This document shows, piece after piece, positions 39,158 to 48,146 of a stretch of DNA of 64,000 bases (positions are counted from its first letter, which is position 1; every line of letters starts with the position of its first letter). Below the pieces are notes generated by a model, which saw only the letters and a program-made list of their open reading frames with translations, was not told the origin of the DNA and ran no database searches. The position numbers and the translations under genes were made by a program. Origin of the DNA: Micromonospora sp. H61 (GTDB lineage Bacteria; Actinomycetota; Actinomycetes; Mycobacteriales; Micromonosporaceae); assembly GCF_018070325.1 (NCBI RefSeq), contig NZ_JAGPXY010000017.1:41104-105103 (forward strand), written 5' to 3'.

Positions 39158-40294
39158 GTGGCGGACTGGCTGGCGGCGCTCGACCGCCGCGCGGAGCTGC
39201 GGGCGAAGGCCGGGCTCACCAGGCGACTGCATCCGCGTCCGGCCGACGATCAGATGACCGATCTGGCCGGCAACGACTACCTCGGCCTGGCCACCCACCC
39301 GGACGTCATCGCCGCGGCCACGGCGGCCCTGTCGGCGTACGGGCTGGGGGCTACCGGGTCGCGACTGGTCCGGGGCTCCACCGACGCGCACCGGGCGCTG
39401 GAGGAGGACCTGGCCCGCTGGCTGGGCACCGATGGCGCCCTGGTCTTCTCGTCCGGCTATCTGGCCAACCTCGGCGCGCTGCGGGCGCTCGTCCAACCTC
39501 GGACGCTGCTCGTCTCCGACGCGCACAACCACGCGTCGCTGATCGACGGCTGCCGCATCTCGGGTGCCGAGACGGTGGTCACCCCGCACGCCGACGTCGA
39601 CGCGGTGGCCGCCGCGCTCGCCGCCGCTCCCGGCCGCCCGGCGGTGGTGGTGACCGAGTCGGTCTTCTCGGTCGACGGTGACCTCGCCCCGCTGGCTCGG
39701 CTGCACGCCGTGGCCCGCCGTCACGGCGCGCTGCTGCTGGTCGACGACGCGCACGCGCTGGGCCTGACCGGCCCGGCCGGCGCGGGCGCGGTGGCGGCCA
39801 CCGCGCTGGCCGGCGAGCCGGACGTGGTGGTCACCGCCACCCTGTCCAAGGCGCTCGGTGGCGCGGGTGGCGTTGTCGCCGGCCCGGCCGAGTTCGTCCG
39901 GCATCTGGTCGAGACCGGGCGCACGTTCATCTTCGACACGGCACTGCCGCCGGCGGTCGCCGCCGGTGTGCACGCGGCGCTGCGGCTCGCCCAGGCCGGC
40001 GACGACCTGCGCGCCGAACTCTCCGACCGGGTGGGACTGGCGGTCGGCCGGCTGCGGGCGGCCGGGCTGACCGTCTCCGCCCCGGACGCGGCGGTGATCT
40101 CGGTGACCGCCCCGGGGCCGGAGGCGGCGACCGCGTGGGCCGCGGACTGCCGGGACCGGGGCGTCGCGGTGGGCTGTTTCCGGCCACCATCCACCCCGGA
40201 CAGCCGCTCCCGCCTGCGCCTCACGGTCAGCGCGGGGGTGCCCCGGGCGGAGTTCGAGCGGGCGCTGGACGTCATAGTGGACACCGCGCCGTGA
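39158..40294 (+). CDS. bioF: 8-amino-7-oxononanoate synthase
   Basis: 378 residues. PLP enzyme condensing pimeloyl thioester with alanine. Family blocks: [51 protein letters not shown], the [15 protein letters not shown] and [10 protein letters not shown] pair contacting PLP, and the Schiff-base lysine in [14 protein letters not shown] favour the GTG at 39158 because the GGGGGAGG run ends 6 nt before it; the in-frame GTG at 39152 would abut the RBS. Confidence 0.93.
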   Translation: MADWLAALDRRAELRAKAGLTRRLHPRPADDQMTDLAGNDYLGLATHPDVIAAATAALSAYGLGATGSRLVRGSTDAHRALEEDLARWLGTDGALVFSSGYLANLGALRALVQPRTLLVSDAHNHASLIDGCRISGAETVVTPHADVDAVAAALAAAPGRPAVVVTESVFSVDGDLAPLARLHAVARRHGALLLVDDAHALGLTGPAGAGAVAATALAGEPDVVVTATLSKALGGAGGVVAGPAEFVRHLVETGRTFIFDTALPPAVAAGVHAALRLAQAGDDLRAELSDRVGLAVGRLRAAGLTVSAPDAAVISVTAPGPEAATAWAADCRDRGVAVGCFRPPSTPDSRSRLRLTVSAGVPRAEFERALDVIVDTAP

Positions 40295-40342
40295 GCGCCA
40301 GGAGTGAGCGGGGTTTGCGAGCCCCGCAGTCGCGAACCGAGG
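40292..40342 (+). repeat. Intergenic repeat between bioF and bioD
   Basis: Starts at the bioF stop as TGAGCGCCAGGAGTG and continues into GAGCCCCGCAGTCGCGAAC. It matches the sbcC-nurA gap repeat (14032-14080) in both parts and in orientation relative to the flanking genes. It ends 7 bp before the bioD GTG. Confidence 0.7.
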
Positions 40343-40349
40343 TGGCGCC

Positions 40350-41075
40350 GTGACCGGGTGGGCGGGGTCGGTGCTCGTTACCGGGACGGACACCGAGGTC
40401 GGCAAGACGGTGGTGACCGCGGCGATCGCGGCCGCCGCGCAGGCCGCCGGGCTGCGGGTGGCGGTGATCAAACCCGGTCAGACCGGTACGGCCGGCGGTG
40501 AGCCCGGCGATGTGGACGCGGTGAATCGGCTGGCTGCGCCGCTGACCGGTCGGACCCTGGCCAGCTACCCGGATCCGCTCGCCCCGTTGGCCGCCGCGCG
40601 GGTGGCCGACCTGCCGCCGTTGGAGTTGTACGCGGCGGTGGACGCCGTCCGCGCGGAGGCCGACAAGCACGACCTCGTGTTGATCGAGGGCGCGGGCGGG
40701 TTGCTGGTTCCGATGGGGCTGCGACCGTCGGGGGAGCCGTGGACGATGGCCGACCTGGCGGTGTCGCTCGGCGCGCCAGCGGTGGTGGTCGCCCGCGCCG
40801 GGTTGGGCACGCTCAACCACACGGCGTTGACCCTGGAGGCGTTGGACCGTAGGGCGGTGCCGGCCGGTGTGGTGATCGGAGCCTGGCCGGCCCGGCCGGA
40901 GTTGGTGCACTGGACCAACCTCACCGACCTGGTACCGAATCTGCTCGGCGCGCTGCCGGACGGCGCCGGCGCGATGGACCCGGGCGTGTTCCGGCGGTCC
41001 GCGCCGGGTTGGCTCACCCCGGCCCTGCACGGCGTGCTTGACGACTGGCGGGTCTGGGCCGAGGAGAGCGGCTGA
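40350..41075 (+). CDS. bioD: Dethiobiotin synthetase
   Basis: 241 residues from the GTG at 40350. ATP-dependent ring closure of diaminopelargonate. The P-loop is VTGTDTEVGKTVV; VAVIKPGQTG and LVLIEGAGGLLVPMG are the substrate and metal blocks. It follows bioF across the short repeat. No bioA is in the window, so the aminotransferase step must be encoded elsewhere. Confidence 0.93.
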   Translation: MTGWAGSVLVTGTDTEVGKTVVTAAIAAAAQAAGLRVAVIKPGQTGTAGGEPGDVDAVNRLAAPLTGRTLASYPDPLAPLAAARVADLPPLELYAAVDAVRAEADKHDLVLIEGAGGLLVPMGLRPSGEPWTMADLAVSLGAPAVVVARAGLGTLNHTALTLEALDRRAVPAGVVIGAWPARPELVHWTNLTDLVPNLLGALPDGAGAMDPGVFRRSAPGWLTPALHGVLDDWRVWAEESG

Positions 41076-41080
41076 ACACC

Positions 41081-41122
41081 TGACTTTCGTCGGTGTCCGC
41101 GCAGGTCGGGCGTGGGTAGCCT
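41081..41122 (+). promoter_or_regulatory. Putative response-regulator site and leaderless promoter of the kinase gene
   Basis: TGACTTTCGTCGG (41081-41093) is followed 23 bp later by a TAGCCT -10 box (41117-41122), 7 nt before the GTG. The same TGACTTTCGTC core stands before the ABC transporter operon at 45224-45239. Confidence 0.55.
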
Positions 41123-41129
41123 GACCGCC

Positions 41130-42701
41130 GTGCGGATCCTCGACTCCCCGCCGCCGGCTTGGCTGCACCGGCGGCGTCGCCTGCTGCTGGACGTGCTGCT
41201 CTGGGCGGTGGTGGCCGCCCCGGTCGGCTACGCCGAGGCCAGCCCGCCCTATACGCGGTACACGTTTCCGCTGTTGGTCGGCAAGCTGCTGCTGCTCGGT
41301 GTGGCGGTGGTGGCGAGTCGACGTCAACCGTTGGTCGCCCTGGTGCTGGCGGTGCTCGGGTCGTTGGTCGACGGCAACTTCGTGTTCGCCATTCCGGTCT
41401 TCAGCTATCTCGCCGGGCGGCGCAGCGCCACAGTGGGTCCGGCGATCATGGTCTTCGTGCTGATCACGGCCGGTGGCACGGCGCTCAACCTGGGGTTGCT
41501 CGGCGCCGGCGCGGCAACCTGGTTCCTACTCGCCTCGGTGCTGCTCTTCGCCGCCGTGTTCCCCTGGTTGGTCGGCCGGTACCGGCGCCAGCAGCAGGAG
41601 TTGACCGACGCCGGTCGCCGGCACGTCGACGCGCTGACCCGCGAGCAGCGGGGTGCCGCCGAGCGGATCCGACTGCGTGAGCGGGCCCGGATCGCCGGGG
41701 AGATGCACGACTCGCTCGGTCACGACCTCAGCCTGATCGCGTTGCGCGCCGCAGCCCTGGAGGTCGCCGCCGACCTGGACGACAGGCACCGGGCCGCGGC
41801 GGGGGAGTTGCGGGCCAGCGTCTCCGCCGCCACCGAGCGACTGCACGAGATCATCGGGGTGCTCCGCGAGGAGGCTGGCGCGTCGCTGCGTCCGAGCGGC
41901 GAGACCGTGGCCGACCTGGTCGACGGTGCCCGGGAGGCCGGCATGGCGGTACGGGTGGACGCCGCCCCGGCGGTCGCGGACCTACCGGCGATGACCGGTC
42001 ACGCGGCGCACCGGATCGTCCGGGAGGCGCTGACCAACGCCGCCCGGTACGCGCCGGGCGCCCCGGTCGACGTACGCCTCACCCGCGACGGTGACCGGGT
42101 CGAGGTGACAGTCGTCAACGAGGCTCCGCCGGCCGGGCCGCTGCCCGCTCCGCCCTCGCAGGGCAGTGGGCTGCTCGCCCTCGCCGAGCGGGTCCGCCTC
42201 GCCGGCGGGACGCTCGACGCCGGCCACCGGGCCGACGGCGGGTTCGCCGTACGGGCGGTGTTGCCGGCCACCGCGGCGGCGTCCGAGGCGATCGGGTCGG
42301 CGGCCGAGGCCGGGCTTGCGTCCTGGTCCGACGAGCGCCCGGGTCCGGCGGAGCGGCCGGTGGACGCCGAGCGGCGGCTGCACGACGCCCGGCGGCGGGT
42401 TCGGCGCAGCCTGCTGGTGGCGCTCGTCGCCCCGGTCGGTTTCGCCCTGGTGCTCTCGTTCGTCTACTACCCGGTGGCGACCGCCGGGACGGTGCTGGAC
42501 CGGGCCACCTTCGACCAGATGCGCGTCGGCGCGGCCCGGTCCGAGCTGGTCGGGCTGCCCCGGCGGCAGTTGGATCGCCAGACACCGGTCGACCGGGCCG
42601 GCTGCGAGTACTACACCGACGGCAACTTCCCCCTCGCGGCGCCGACCTGGCGACTCTGTTTCACCGATGGCCGGCTGGTCAGCAAGGAGTGGATCGCGTA
42701 G
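41130..42701 (+). CDS. DesK-type sensor histidine kinase with C-terminal transmembrane extension
   Basis: 523 residues from the GTG at 41130. N-terminal membrane helices span about 15-150. The HisKA_3 phosphoacceptor is His193 in GEMHDSLGHDLSLIALRAA; the ATPase domain reads AAHRIVREALTNAARYAPG and GSGLLALAERVRLAGG. After it come an unusual linker, another membrane helix at about 427-447 (LLVALVAPVGFALVLSFVYY), and an outer domain ending CEYYTD ... WRLCFTDGRLVSKEW that resembles the BamE/SmpA-like fold. The response regulator starts at its stop codon. Ordinary members stop after the ATPase domain. Confidence 0.85.
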   Translation: MRILDSPPPAWLHRRRRLLLDVLLWAVVAAPVGYAEASPPYTRYTFPLLVGKLLLLGVAVVASRRQPLVALVLAVLGSLVDGNFVFAIPVFSYLAGRRSATVGPAIMVFVLITAGGTALNLGLLGAGAATWFLLASVLLFAAVFPWLVGRYRRQQQELTDAGRRHVDALTREQRGAAERIRLRERARIAGEMHDSLGHDLSLIALRAAALEVAADLDDRHRAAAGELRASVSAATERLHEIIGVLREEAGASLRPSGETVADLVDGAREAGMAVRVDAAPAVADLPAMTGHAAHRIVREALTNAARYAPGAPVDVRLTRDGDRVEVTVVNEAPPAGPLPAPPSQGSGLLALAERVRLAGGTLDAGHRADGGFAVRAVLPATAAASEAIGSAAEAGLASWSDERPGPAERPVDAERRLHDARRRVRRSLLVALVAPVGFALVLSFVYYPVATAGTVLDRATFDQMRVGAARSELVGLPRRQLDRQTPVDRAGCEYYTDGNFPLAAPTWRLCFTDGRLVSKEWIA

Positions 42702-43378
42702 TGGACACCGACACGACCGGGGCACCGCCGATCCGGGTGGTGCTGGCCGACGACGAGGCGATGGTCCGGGCCGGCGTCCGGGCCATCCTCGCCAGCGATC
42801 CCGGCATCGAGGTGGTCGCCGAGGCCGGCGACGGGCACGCGGCGGTGGAGCTGGTCCGGGCCCACCGACCCCGGGTCGCGTTGCTGGACATCCGGATGCC
42901 GCGGCTGGACGGGCTGGCCGCCGCCGCCGAGATCCGCCGGGTCGTGCCGGACACCGCGACGATCATGCTGACCACCTTCGGCGAGGACGACCACGTGGCC
43001 CGGGCGCTCGGGCACGGCGCCAGCGGGTTCCTGCTCAAGGCCGGCGACCCACGTGAGCTGATCGCGGGCGTGCACGCCGTCGCCGACGGTGGTGCGTACC
43101 TGTCGCCGAGGGTGGCCCGCCGGGTGATCGAGCTGGGGGCTGGCCGGCTGGCCCGCCGACCCGCCGCCCGGGACCGGACGGCCGGGCTGACCGAGCGGGA
43201 ACGGGAGGTGCTGGCCCTGGTCGGGGCGGGCCTCTCCAACGCCGAGATCGCCCGCCGGCTGCACCTCGTGGAGGGCACCGTGAAGAGCTACCTGACCAGC
43301 ATCTTCACCCGGCTGGACGTACGTAACCGGGTGCAGGCGGCGATCCTCGCGTACGAGGCGGGGCTGGTCGACGGCTGA
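42701..43378 (+). CDS. NarL/LuxR-family response regulator
   Basis: 225 residues from the GTG at 42701, overlapping the kinase stop by one base; AAGGAG lies upstream. Receiver domain with acidic Asp17/Asp18, phosphoacceptor Asp63 in VALLDIRMPRLDG, the LTTFGEDDHV switch Thr and lysine in FLLKAGDP. The C-terminal GerE helix-turn-helix is LTEREREVLALVGAGLSNAEIARRLHLVEGTVKSYLTSIFTRL. Likely target: the convergent ABC exporter genes, which share an upstream motif with this operon. Confidence 0.92.
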   Translation: MDTDTTGAPPIRVVLADDEAMVRAGVRAILASDPGIEVVAEAGDGHAAVELVRAHRPRVALLDIRMPRLDGLAAAAEIRRVVPDTATIMLTTFGEDDHVARALGHGASGFLLKAGDPRELIAGVHAVADGGAYLSPRVARRVIELGAGRLARRPAARDRTAGLTEREREVLALVGAGLSNAEIARRLHLVEGTVKSYLTSIFTRLDVRNRVQAAILAYEAGLVDG

Positions 43379-43414
43379 GCGGGGGCCGGTCGGCCTCCGC
43401 CCAGCTCGCCGGCC

Positions 43415-44236
43415 CTACGCGTCGCGGCGGCGCAGTGCGGCCCGGCCCAGCAGCAGCGCGGCGGCGGCCCACCCGGCGAGCAGGAGCAGCCCGACCACGC
43501 TCGGGTACGGCTCGGTGTCGCCGGCCAGGAAGTGCCCGCCGGCCACGCCGGGGAACACGTCGGCGATCCGGTTCAGCACGTCGATGTCCGGCTCCTGAAG
43601 GGAGAGCGGCACGATCATCAGGGTGGCGAGGAGCACGGTGAGGGTGAGCACCGCGCTGCGCAACGCGGCGCCGAGGCCCAGGGCGAGCACGCCGACCAGC
43701 GCCAGGTAGGTCGCCACCGCCACGATGTCGCCGATCGTGTCGGCGGCCGGGGCGCTGCCCCACTCGCCGAGCACCGGTCGGGCCACCAGGGTGCCGACGC
43801 CGCCGAGCACCAGCCCGAGGACGAAGGTGACCGCCCCTGCGACCGCGGCCTTGGACAGCAGCACCCGACCGCGCGACGGGGTGCACTGCAACGTGGTCCG
43901 GATGGTGCCACTGGTGAACTCGGCGGTGATCGCGAGCAGGCCCAGCGCCAGCACCACGTACTGGGTCAGCTCGACCGAGTCGATCAGCACGCTGCCGACG
44001 GTGACGATCCCCCGGTCGTCGGTCGGGTCGTCGTTGGTGTTGTCGTTGGCGACGTAGATGGCCAGTTGGCCGGCGCTCGCGAACATCACCAGCAGCCCGG
44101 CCAGTGCCGTCCACCAGGTGCTCCGCACCGAGGAGAGCTTGGTCCACTCGGCGGCCACCGCCCCCCGGAAGGTGGCCGGCGCACCTGCGGCCGGCGTGCT
44201 GGCGGGGCGGGTGCCCGCGTCGGTCTGCGTGCTCAT
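43415..44236 (-). CDS. ABC-2 type transporter permease
   Basis: 273 residues with about six membrane helices (WWTALAGLLVMFASAGQLAIYV; YVVLALGLLAITAEFTSGTIRTTL; VTFVLGLVLGGVGTLV; and others). The GAVAAEWTKLSSVRSTWW start and TSGTIRTTLQCTP loop are typical of exporters paired with DesK/DesR-type systems. It overlaps the ATPase gene by 4 bp and forms a two-gene exporter with it. The substrate is unknown; lipids, antibiotics or peptides are typical. Confidence 0.88.
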   Translation of the reverse strand: MSTQTDAGTRPASTPAAGAPATFRGAVAAEWTKLSSVRSTWWTALAGLLVMFASAGQLAIYVANDNTNDDPTDDRGIVTVGSVLIDSVELTQYVVLALGLLAITAEFTSGTIRTTLQCTPSRGRVLLSKAAVAGAVTFVLGLVLGGVGTLVARPVLGEWGSAPAADTIGDIVAVATYLALVGVLALGLGAALRSAVLTLTVLLATLMIVPLSLQEPDIDVLNRIADVFPGVAGGHFLAGDTEPYPSVVGLLLLAGWAAAALLLGRAALRRRDA

Positions 44237-45165
44237 CGTTGCCCACCCTCGGTCGGACCGCCGTCGTACTCGACGCTGTCGGCGGTCAGCTCCATGAACG
44301 CCTGCTCCAGCGACGCGGCGTGCGCGCTCAGCTCGTGCAGTCGTACTCCCAGTTCGTGGGCCAGGTCGCCGACCTGGTCGGCGGTGACGCCGGTGACGGT
44401 CAGCTCGTTGCGGTCGGCGGTCTCGACGCTCGCCCCGGCGGCGGTGAGGCGCGCGGCGAGCGCGGCCAGCCCGTCCGGGTGTGGGCTGCGGACCCGGACC
44501 GCTACCGTGCTGCGGGCGATCACCTCGCCGATCGGCGAGTCGGCGAGCAGTCGTCCCCGGCCGATCACCACGAGCTGGTCGGCGGTGAGCTGCATCTCGC
44601 TCATCAGGTGGCTGGAGACGAAGACCGTCCGCCCCTCGTCGGCCAGTGAGCGCGTCAGCTGCCGCACCCAGCGCACCCCGTCCGGGTCGAGGCCGTTCAC
44701 CGGCTCGTCGAACATCAGCACCGGCGGGTCGCCGAGCAGCGCCCCGGCGATGCCGAGTCGTTGGCCCATGCCGAGGGAGAGGGCCCGGCCGGGCTTGCCG
44801 GCGGCCCGTCCGTCCAGCCCGACGGTGTCCAGCACCTCGTCGACCCGGCGGGCGGGGATGCCGTTGCTGTGCGCCATGGCGCGCAGGTGCGCCCGGCCGG
44901 ACCGGGCCGGGTGGATGGCCCGGGCGTCGAGCAGCGCGCCCACCTCGTGCAGCGGCCGGCGCAGCTCCCGGTACGCGCGCCCGCCCACCAGGGCCTGCCC
45001 GGCGGTGGGTCGGTCCAGCCCGAGGATCATGCGCATGGTGGTGGACTTGCCGGCGCCGTTCGGGCCGAGGAAGCCGGTGACCCGGCCGGGCGCGATGTCG
45101 ACTGTCAACGCGTCGACCGCGACTGTCGGCCCGAACCGTTTCGTCAACCCACGTAGTGTGATCAT
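44233..45165 (-). CDS. ABC transporter ATP-binding protein
   Basis: 310-residue ATPase. Walker A GPNGAGKST, Q-region near EVGALLDARAIHPARSGRAHL, signature LSLGMGQRLG, Walker B VLMFDEPVNGLD and switch His in VFVSSHLMSEM. The C-terminal 90 residues (VAVRVRSPHPDGLAALAARL ... ELSAHAASLEQAFMELTAD) are the usual extension of ABC-2 drug or lipid exporters. Its ATG is 6 nt after a TAGCGT box, so it is probably leaderless. Confidence 0.93.
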   Translation of the reverse strand: MITLRGLTKRFGPTVAVDALTVDIAPGRVTGFLGPNGAGKSTTMRMILGLDRPTAGQALVGGRAYRELRRPLHEVGALLDARAIHPARSGRAHLRAMAHSNGIPARRVDEVLDTVGLDGRAAGKPGRALSLGMGQRLGIAGALLGDPPVLMFDEPVNGLDPDGVRWVRQLTRSLADEGRTVFVSSHLMSEMQLTADQLVVIGRGRLLADSPIGEVIARSTVAVRVRSPHPDGLAALAARLTAAGASVETADRNELTVTGVTADQVGDLAHELGVRLHELSAHAASLEQAFMELTADSVEYDGGPTEGGQR

Positions 45166-45171
45166 GCGCTG

Positions 45172-45239
45172 ACGCTAGGCGAGCGACCTGCCACCCCACC
45201 GCGCCCGAACGGCACCACCCACCCCTGACTTTCGTCAGG
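45172..45239 (-). promoter_or_regulatory. Promoter and palindromic operator of the ABC exporter
   Basis: On the minus strand: palindrome CCTGACGAAAGTCAGG (45224-45239), then 46 bp, then TAGCGT (45172-45177), 6 nt before the ATPase ATG. The TGAC-N4-GTCA core is the reverse complement of the site before the kinase gene at 41081. Confidence 0.6.
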
Positions 45240-45254
45240 TCGGCGACGGGCCGA

Positions 45255-46115
45255 TCACCGTACGTACTGCTCCAGCAGTGCCGGGGTGAGCCCGGCCCGG
45301 TGGATCGCCCTCAACGCCGCGAGCAGGTCGTCCATCAGCGCCGGTCGAAAGTGCATCAGCAGCACGTCGCCGGGTTGGACCACCTTCTCCGGGGTCTGGT
45401 AGCGCACCTTCCCCTCGTGGACGGTCTCGGTCCAGTGGAAGACCGCCTTCGCGCCGCAGTCGTGCGCGGCCCGCAGCGTGGTGCTGTCATGTTCGCCGAA
45501 CGGTGGGCGGAACAGGGTGGGTCGCTTGCCGAACAGCTCCTCCAGCTTGTCGGCGGCACCGCAGATCTCCTGCTTCTGGTAGTCGTACGACCGGCCGGCC
45601 AGCGAGTTGTGCCTGATGGTGTGGTTCTCCACGACCCCGCCCACCGCCTCGATCTGCCGGAAGTAGTCGGTGTGCTCCGCCGCCGCCGGCGAGTTGAGGA
45701 ACATGGTCACCGGGATACGCGCCTCCCAGATGAAGTCGATCACTTCCGGCGGGCGGGCCAGCCCACCGTCGTCGATGGTGATGAAGGCGACCTTCTGGTC
45801 GGTCGGCAGGCGATGCCAGAACGCCGCCGAACCGGTAGCGGGCAGCGTCACCGGTTGCGGCTGCGGTGCCTCGGGAAACGTCGGCACCTGGGACACGTAC
45901 CAGGCCAGGCTCTTGAACGCGGGTTTCGCGGTCGGGGACGGCGAGGCCGAGGGGGTCGGCGCCGAGGCGGACGGAGTCGGCTGGGCCGCGGTGACCTGCC
46001 GAGCGTGCGCCGGGTGACCGGGACCGACCGTGCAGGCAGTCAACGTCAGCAGGACCAGAAGCGTTACGACGGCAGGGATCCGACGGGTGGGGATGGCTGA
46101 CACGCCCGGAAACAT
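45255..46115 (-). CDS. Polysaccharide deacetylase lipoprotein
   Basis: 286 residues. Signal peptide with lipobox LTAC (Cys28), Pro/Ser-rich spacer to about residue 65, then a NodB-type deacetylase: FITIDDGG carries the catalytic/metal Asp pair, NHTIRHNS the two metal His, RPPFGEHD the third motif and VLLMHF the fourth. It would remove acetyl groups from cell-wall or extracellular glycans at the membrane surface. Convergence with nothing nearby suggests it is monocistronic; 12 bp follow the P450 gene's stop. Confidence 0.9.
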   Translation of the reverse strand: MFPGVSAIPTRRIPAVVTLLVLLTLTACTVGPGHPAHARQVTAAQPTPSASAPTPSASPSPTAKPAFKSLAWYVSQVPTFPEAPQPQPVTLPATGSAAFWHRLPTDQKVAFITIDDGGLARPPEVIDFIWEARIPVTMFLNSPAAAEHTDYFRQIEAVGGVVENHTIRHNSLAGRSYDYQKQEICGAADKLEELFGKRPTLFRPPFGEHDSTTLRAAHDCGAKAVFHWTETVHEGKVRYQTPEKVVQPGDVLLMHFRPALMDDLLAALRAIHRAGLTPALLEQYVR

Positions 46116-46127
46116 ACCGAGCGGATG

Positions 46128-47318
46128 TCAGGATCCGGTCAGCCCGGTGACCCCGGGCGAGCGGCGGACCACGAACGCGTCCGGCATCCGGAAGGTGAGA
46201 TTGTCCGGGCACCAGGGCGGACGGAGCACCGTCACCCCGTCCAGCAGCGGCGCGGCCTCGGCCACCACCACGGCCGCCTCCATCCGGGCCAGCACGTCCC
46301 CGACGCAGCGGTGCGCCCCCGCCCCGAACGCCAGGTGCCGGCGTGATCCACGCTGACCCGGACGGAACTCGTCGGGCGACTCCACCACCGCCGGGTCCCG
46401 ACCGGCGCGGCCCAGCCACAGCACGAGGCTGCTGCCCGCCGGCACCCGCGTGCCGCCCAGGGTGCTCTCCGTCGTCGCCACCCGCCGCCAGGTGACGATC
46501 GGTGGTTCCAGCCGCAACCCCTCCTCCACCACGTCGGCCACCGCGACCTCGCCGCTGCGTAGGCCGGCCCGGACCACTGGCTCGTTCGCCAGCCGGTGCA
46601 GGAGCAGGGTGAGGAACTGCGAGGTGGTCTCCTGCCCGGCGACCAACAGGAAGAAGAGCGCGCCGACCACCACGTCCGGCGGGTGCCCGGCCGCGCGCAG
46701 CTCAGCGGCCAGACCGCCACCGACGGCCGCGAAGTCCCGCAGTACCCGGTGGAACCGGCCCACCTCGGCGGCGAGCGCCACCTGCCGGTCGGCGTCCAGC
46801 GGTGCCCAGAACAACTCCAGCGCGGCGCGGGCGAACTCCTTGACCGCGCCGACCGGCGCGTCCGGCAACTCGACCAGCCGGGCCAGCACCAGCAGCGGCA
46901 GGTCGGCGGCGAGGTCCGCGTACAGGTCGACCGGTTCGCCGGCGTCGAGCGCGGCGCCGATCCGGGCGACCCGGTCCCGGACCAGCGCGGTGAGCCACTG
47001 CCGCTGGGCGGCCACCCGGGCGGGGTGCAACGCCTGCGCGACGATCGCCCGGATCTGCGGATGGCTGACACCCGAGTTGTTCGCCAGGGTCGGCGGCAAC
47101 CGGAACCGGTGCCCGGCGAGCACCCGCAGCGCGGTCACCGGCATCGGCGTCACCGCGTCCAGCGCGTTGTCCGGCCGGTAGGTCACCGGGTCGGCGAGGA
47201 CCTGGCGGACCAGCGGGTGCCGGGTCACGACCAGGTGGGTGCCGCCGACGTGGTCCGGCACCCGGGCCACGTCCGGCCATGCGGCGTCGGCCACCTGCGC
47301 CCAGCTGCGGAACAGCAC
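46128..47318 (-). CDS. Cytochrome P450
   Basis: 396-residue soluble monooxygenase. Heme-binding Cys loop HLAFGAGAHRCVGDVLARME, I-helix oxygen motif LVAGQETTSQF, and the ERR-triad region EEGLRLEPPIVTWRRVA. The size fits bacterial class I P450s. No ferredoxin or ferredoxin reductase gene is adjacent. It starts at a GTG 9 bp after the methyltransferase gene, so the two may be co-transcribed and act on one substrate, but there is no biosynthetic cluster around them. Confidence 0.93.
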   Translation of the reverse strand: MLFRSWAQVADAAWPDVARVPDHVGGTHLVVTRHPLVRQVLADPVTYRPDNALDAVTPMPVTALRVLAGHRFRLPPTLANNSGVSHPQIRAIVAQALHPARVAAQRQWLTALVRDRVARIGAALDAGEPVDLYADLAADLPLLVLARLVELPDAPVGAVKEFARAALELFWAPLDADRQVALAAEVGRFHRVLRDFAAVGGGLAAELRAAGHPPDVVVGALFFLLVAGQETTSQFLTLLLHRLANEPVVRAGLRSGEVAVADVVEEGLRLEPPIVTWRRVATTESTLGGTRVPAGSSLVLWLGRAGRDPAVVESPDEFRPGQRGSRRHLAFGAGAHRCVGDVLARMEAAVVVAEAAPLLDGVTVLRPPWCPDNLTFRMPDAFVVRRSPGVTGLTGS

Positions 47319-47327
47319 CCGGACACG

Positions 47328-47996
47328 CTAGCCGGAGGCCCTCGGCAGCCCGGCCCGCAGCCGCCAGACGGTGGTGCGCTTCACCCGCACACTCTCCAGC
47401 GCCTCCGGCACCGGCACGTCGTACCCGGCCACCTCGTCGAAGCGGTCCCGGGGCAGGAACGCCCGGCCGGGGTCACCGACCAGCGCCGGCGCGCCGGCTC
47501 GGGCGGCGCGCAGCAGGAACCGCAGCACCCGGCGGGCCATCGCGTCGCTGTAGAAGACGTCTCCGGCGAGCACCACCTCGGCGTCCCCGGCGTCGCCGTC
47601 GAGGATGTCGCCGAACTCGGCGTCGACGCGTACCCCGTTGGCCTCCGCGTTGAGGGCGACCGCCGCCACCGCCAGCTCGTCCACCTCGACGGCCCGCACG
47701 GACGCCGCGCCGGCGCGGGCGGCGGCGATGGCGACCAGGCCGGAGCCGGAGGCGAGGTCGAGCACCCGCCGGCCGGCGACCAGCTCCGGGTGGTCGGTGA
47801 CGTGACGGGCGAGGGCCTGCCCGCCGGCCCAGGCGAACGCCCAGAACGGCGGCGGCCGGTCGCTGGAGAACTCGCCCTCGGTCAGCTCCCACAGGCCGAT
47901 CGGCTCGTCCGCCTGGTGCAGCAGCACCTCGGGAACGAAGGGGACCGGGGCCAGCCGGGCGTGCAGCCGGACGAACGTGCTGGAGAGCTCGGACAC
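47328..47996 (-). CDS. Class I SAM methyltransferase (ETFB-lysine methyltransferase-like)
   Basis: 222 residues from a GTG. SAM-binding motif VLDLASGSGLVAIAAARAG, acidic motif II VRAVEVDELAVAAVALNAEAN, VDAEFGDILDG and the VVLAGDVFYSDAMARRVLRFL block, as in the PrmA/ETFB-lysine methyltransferase group. The N-terminal part (PEVLLHQADEPIGLWEL ... PPPFWAFAWAGGQALARHV) is also characteristic. The target may be a protein lysine. It lies immediately upstream of the P450. Confidence 0.85.
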   Translation of the reverse strand: MSELSSTFVRLHARLAPVPFVPEVLLHQADEPIGLWELTEGEFSSDRPPPFWAFAWAGGQALARHVTDHPELVAGRRVLDLASGSGLVAIAAARAGAASVRAVEVDELAVAAVALNAEANGVRVDAEFGDILDGDAGDAEVVLAGDVFYSDAMARRVLRFLLRAARAGAPALVGDPGRAFLPRDRFDEVAGYDVPVPEALESVRVKRTTVWRLRAGLPRASG

Positions 47997-48134
47997 GGTG
48001 CGATTCTCCCAGCGGCCCGACTCCCGGCGTGTCGCGGGGGAGCGGTGACCGGTTCACCACGGTCGGTGAAAAGCCACCCCGTCCTTGCCGTCCGGTGCGA
48101 ACACACCCGTCTGGTCGGCGCGGTGCCCCGCTTC

Positions 48135-48140
48135 TAGCGT
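48135..48140 (+). promoter_or_regulatory. -10 box of a probable leaderless promoter
   Basis: TAGCGT followed by 6 nt and the GTG of the membrane-anchored secreted protein. Confidence 0.55.
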
Positions 48141-48146
48141 TGCGGG

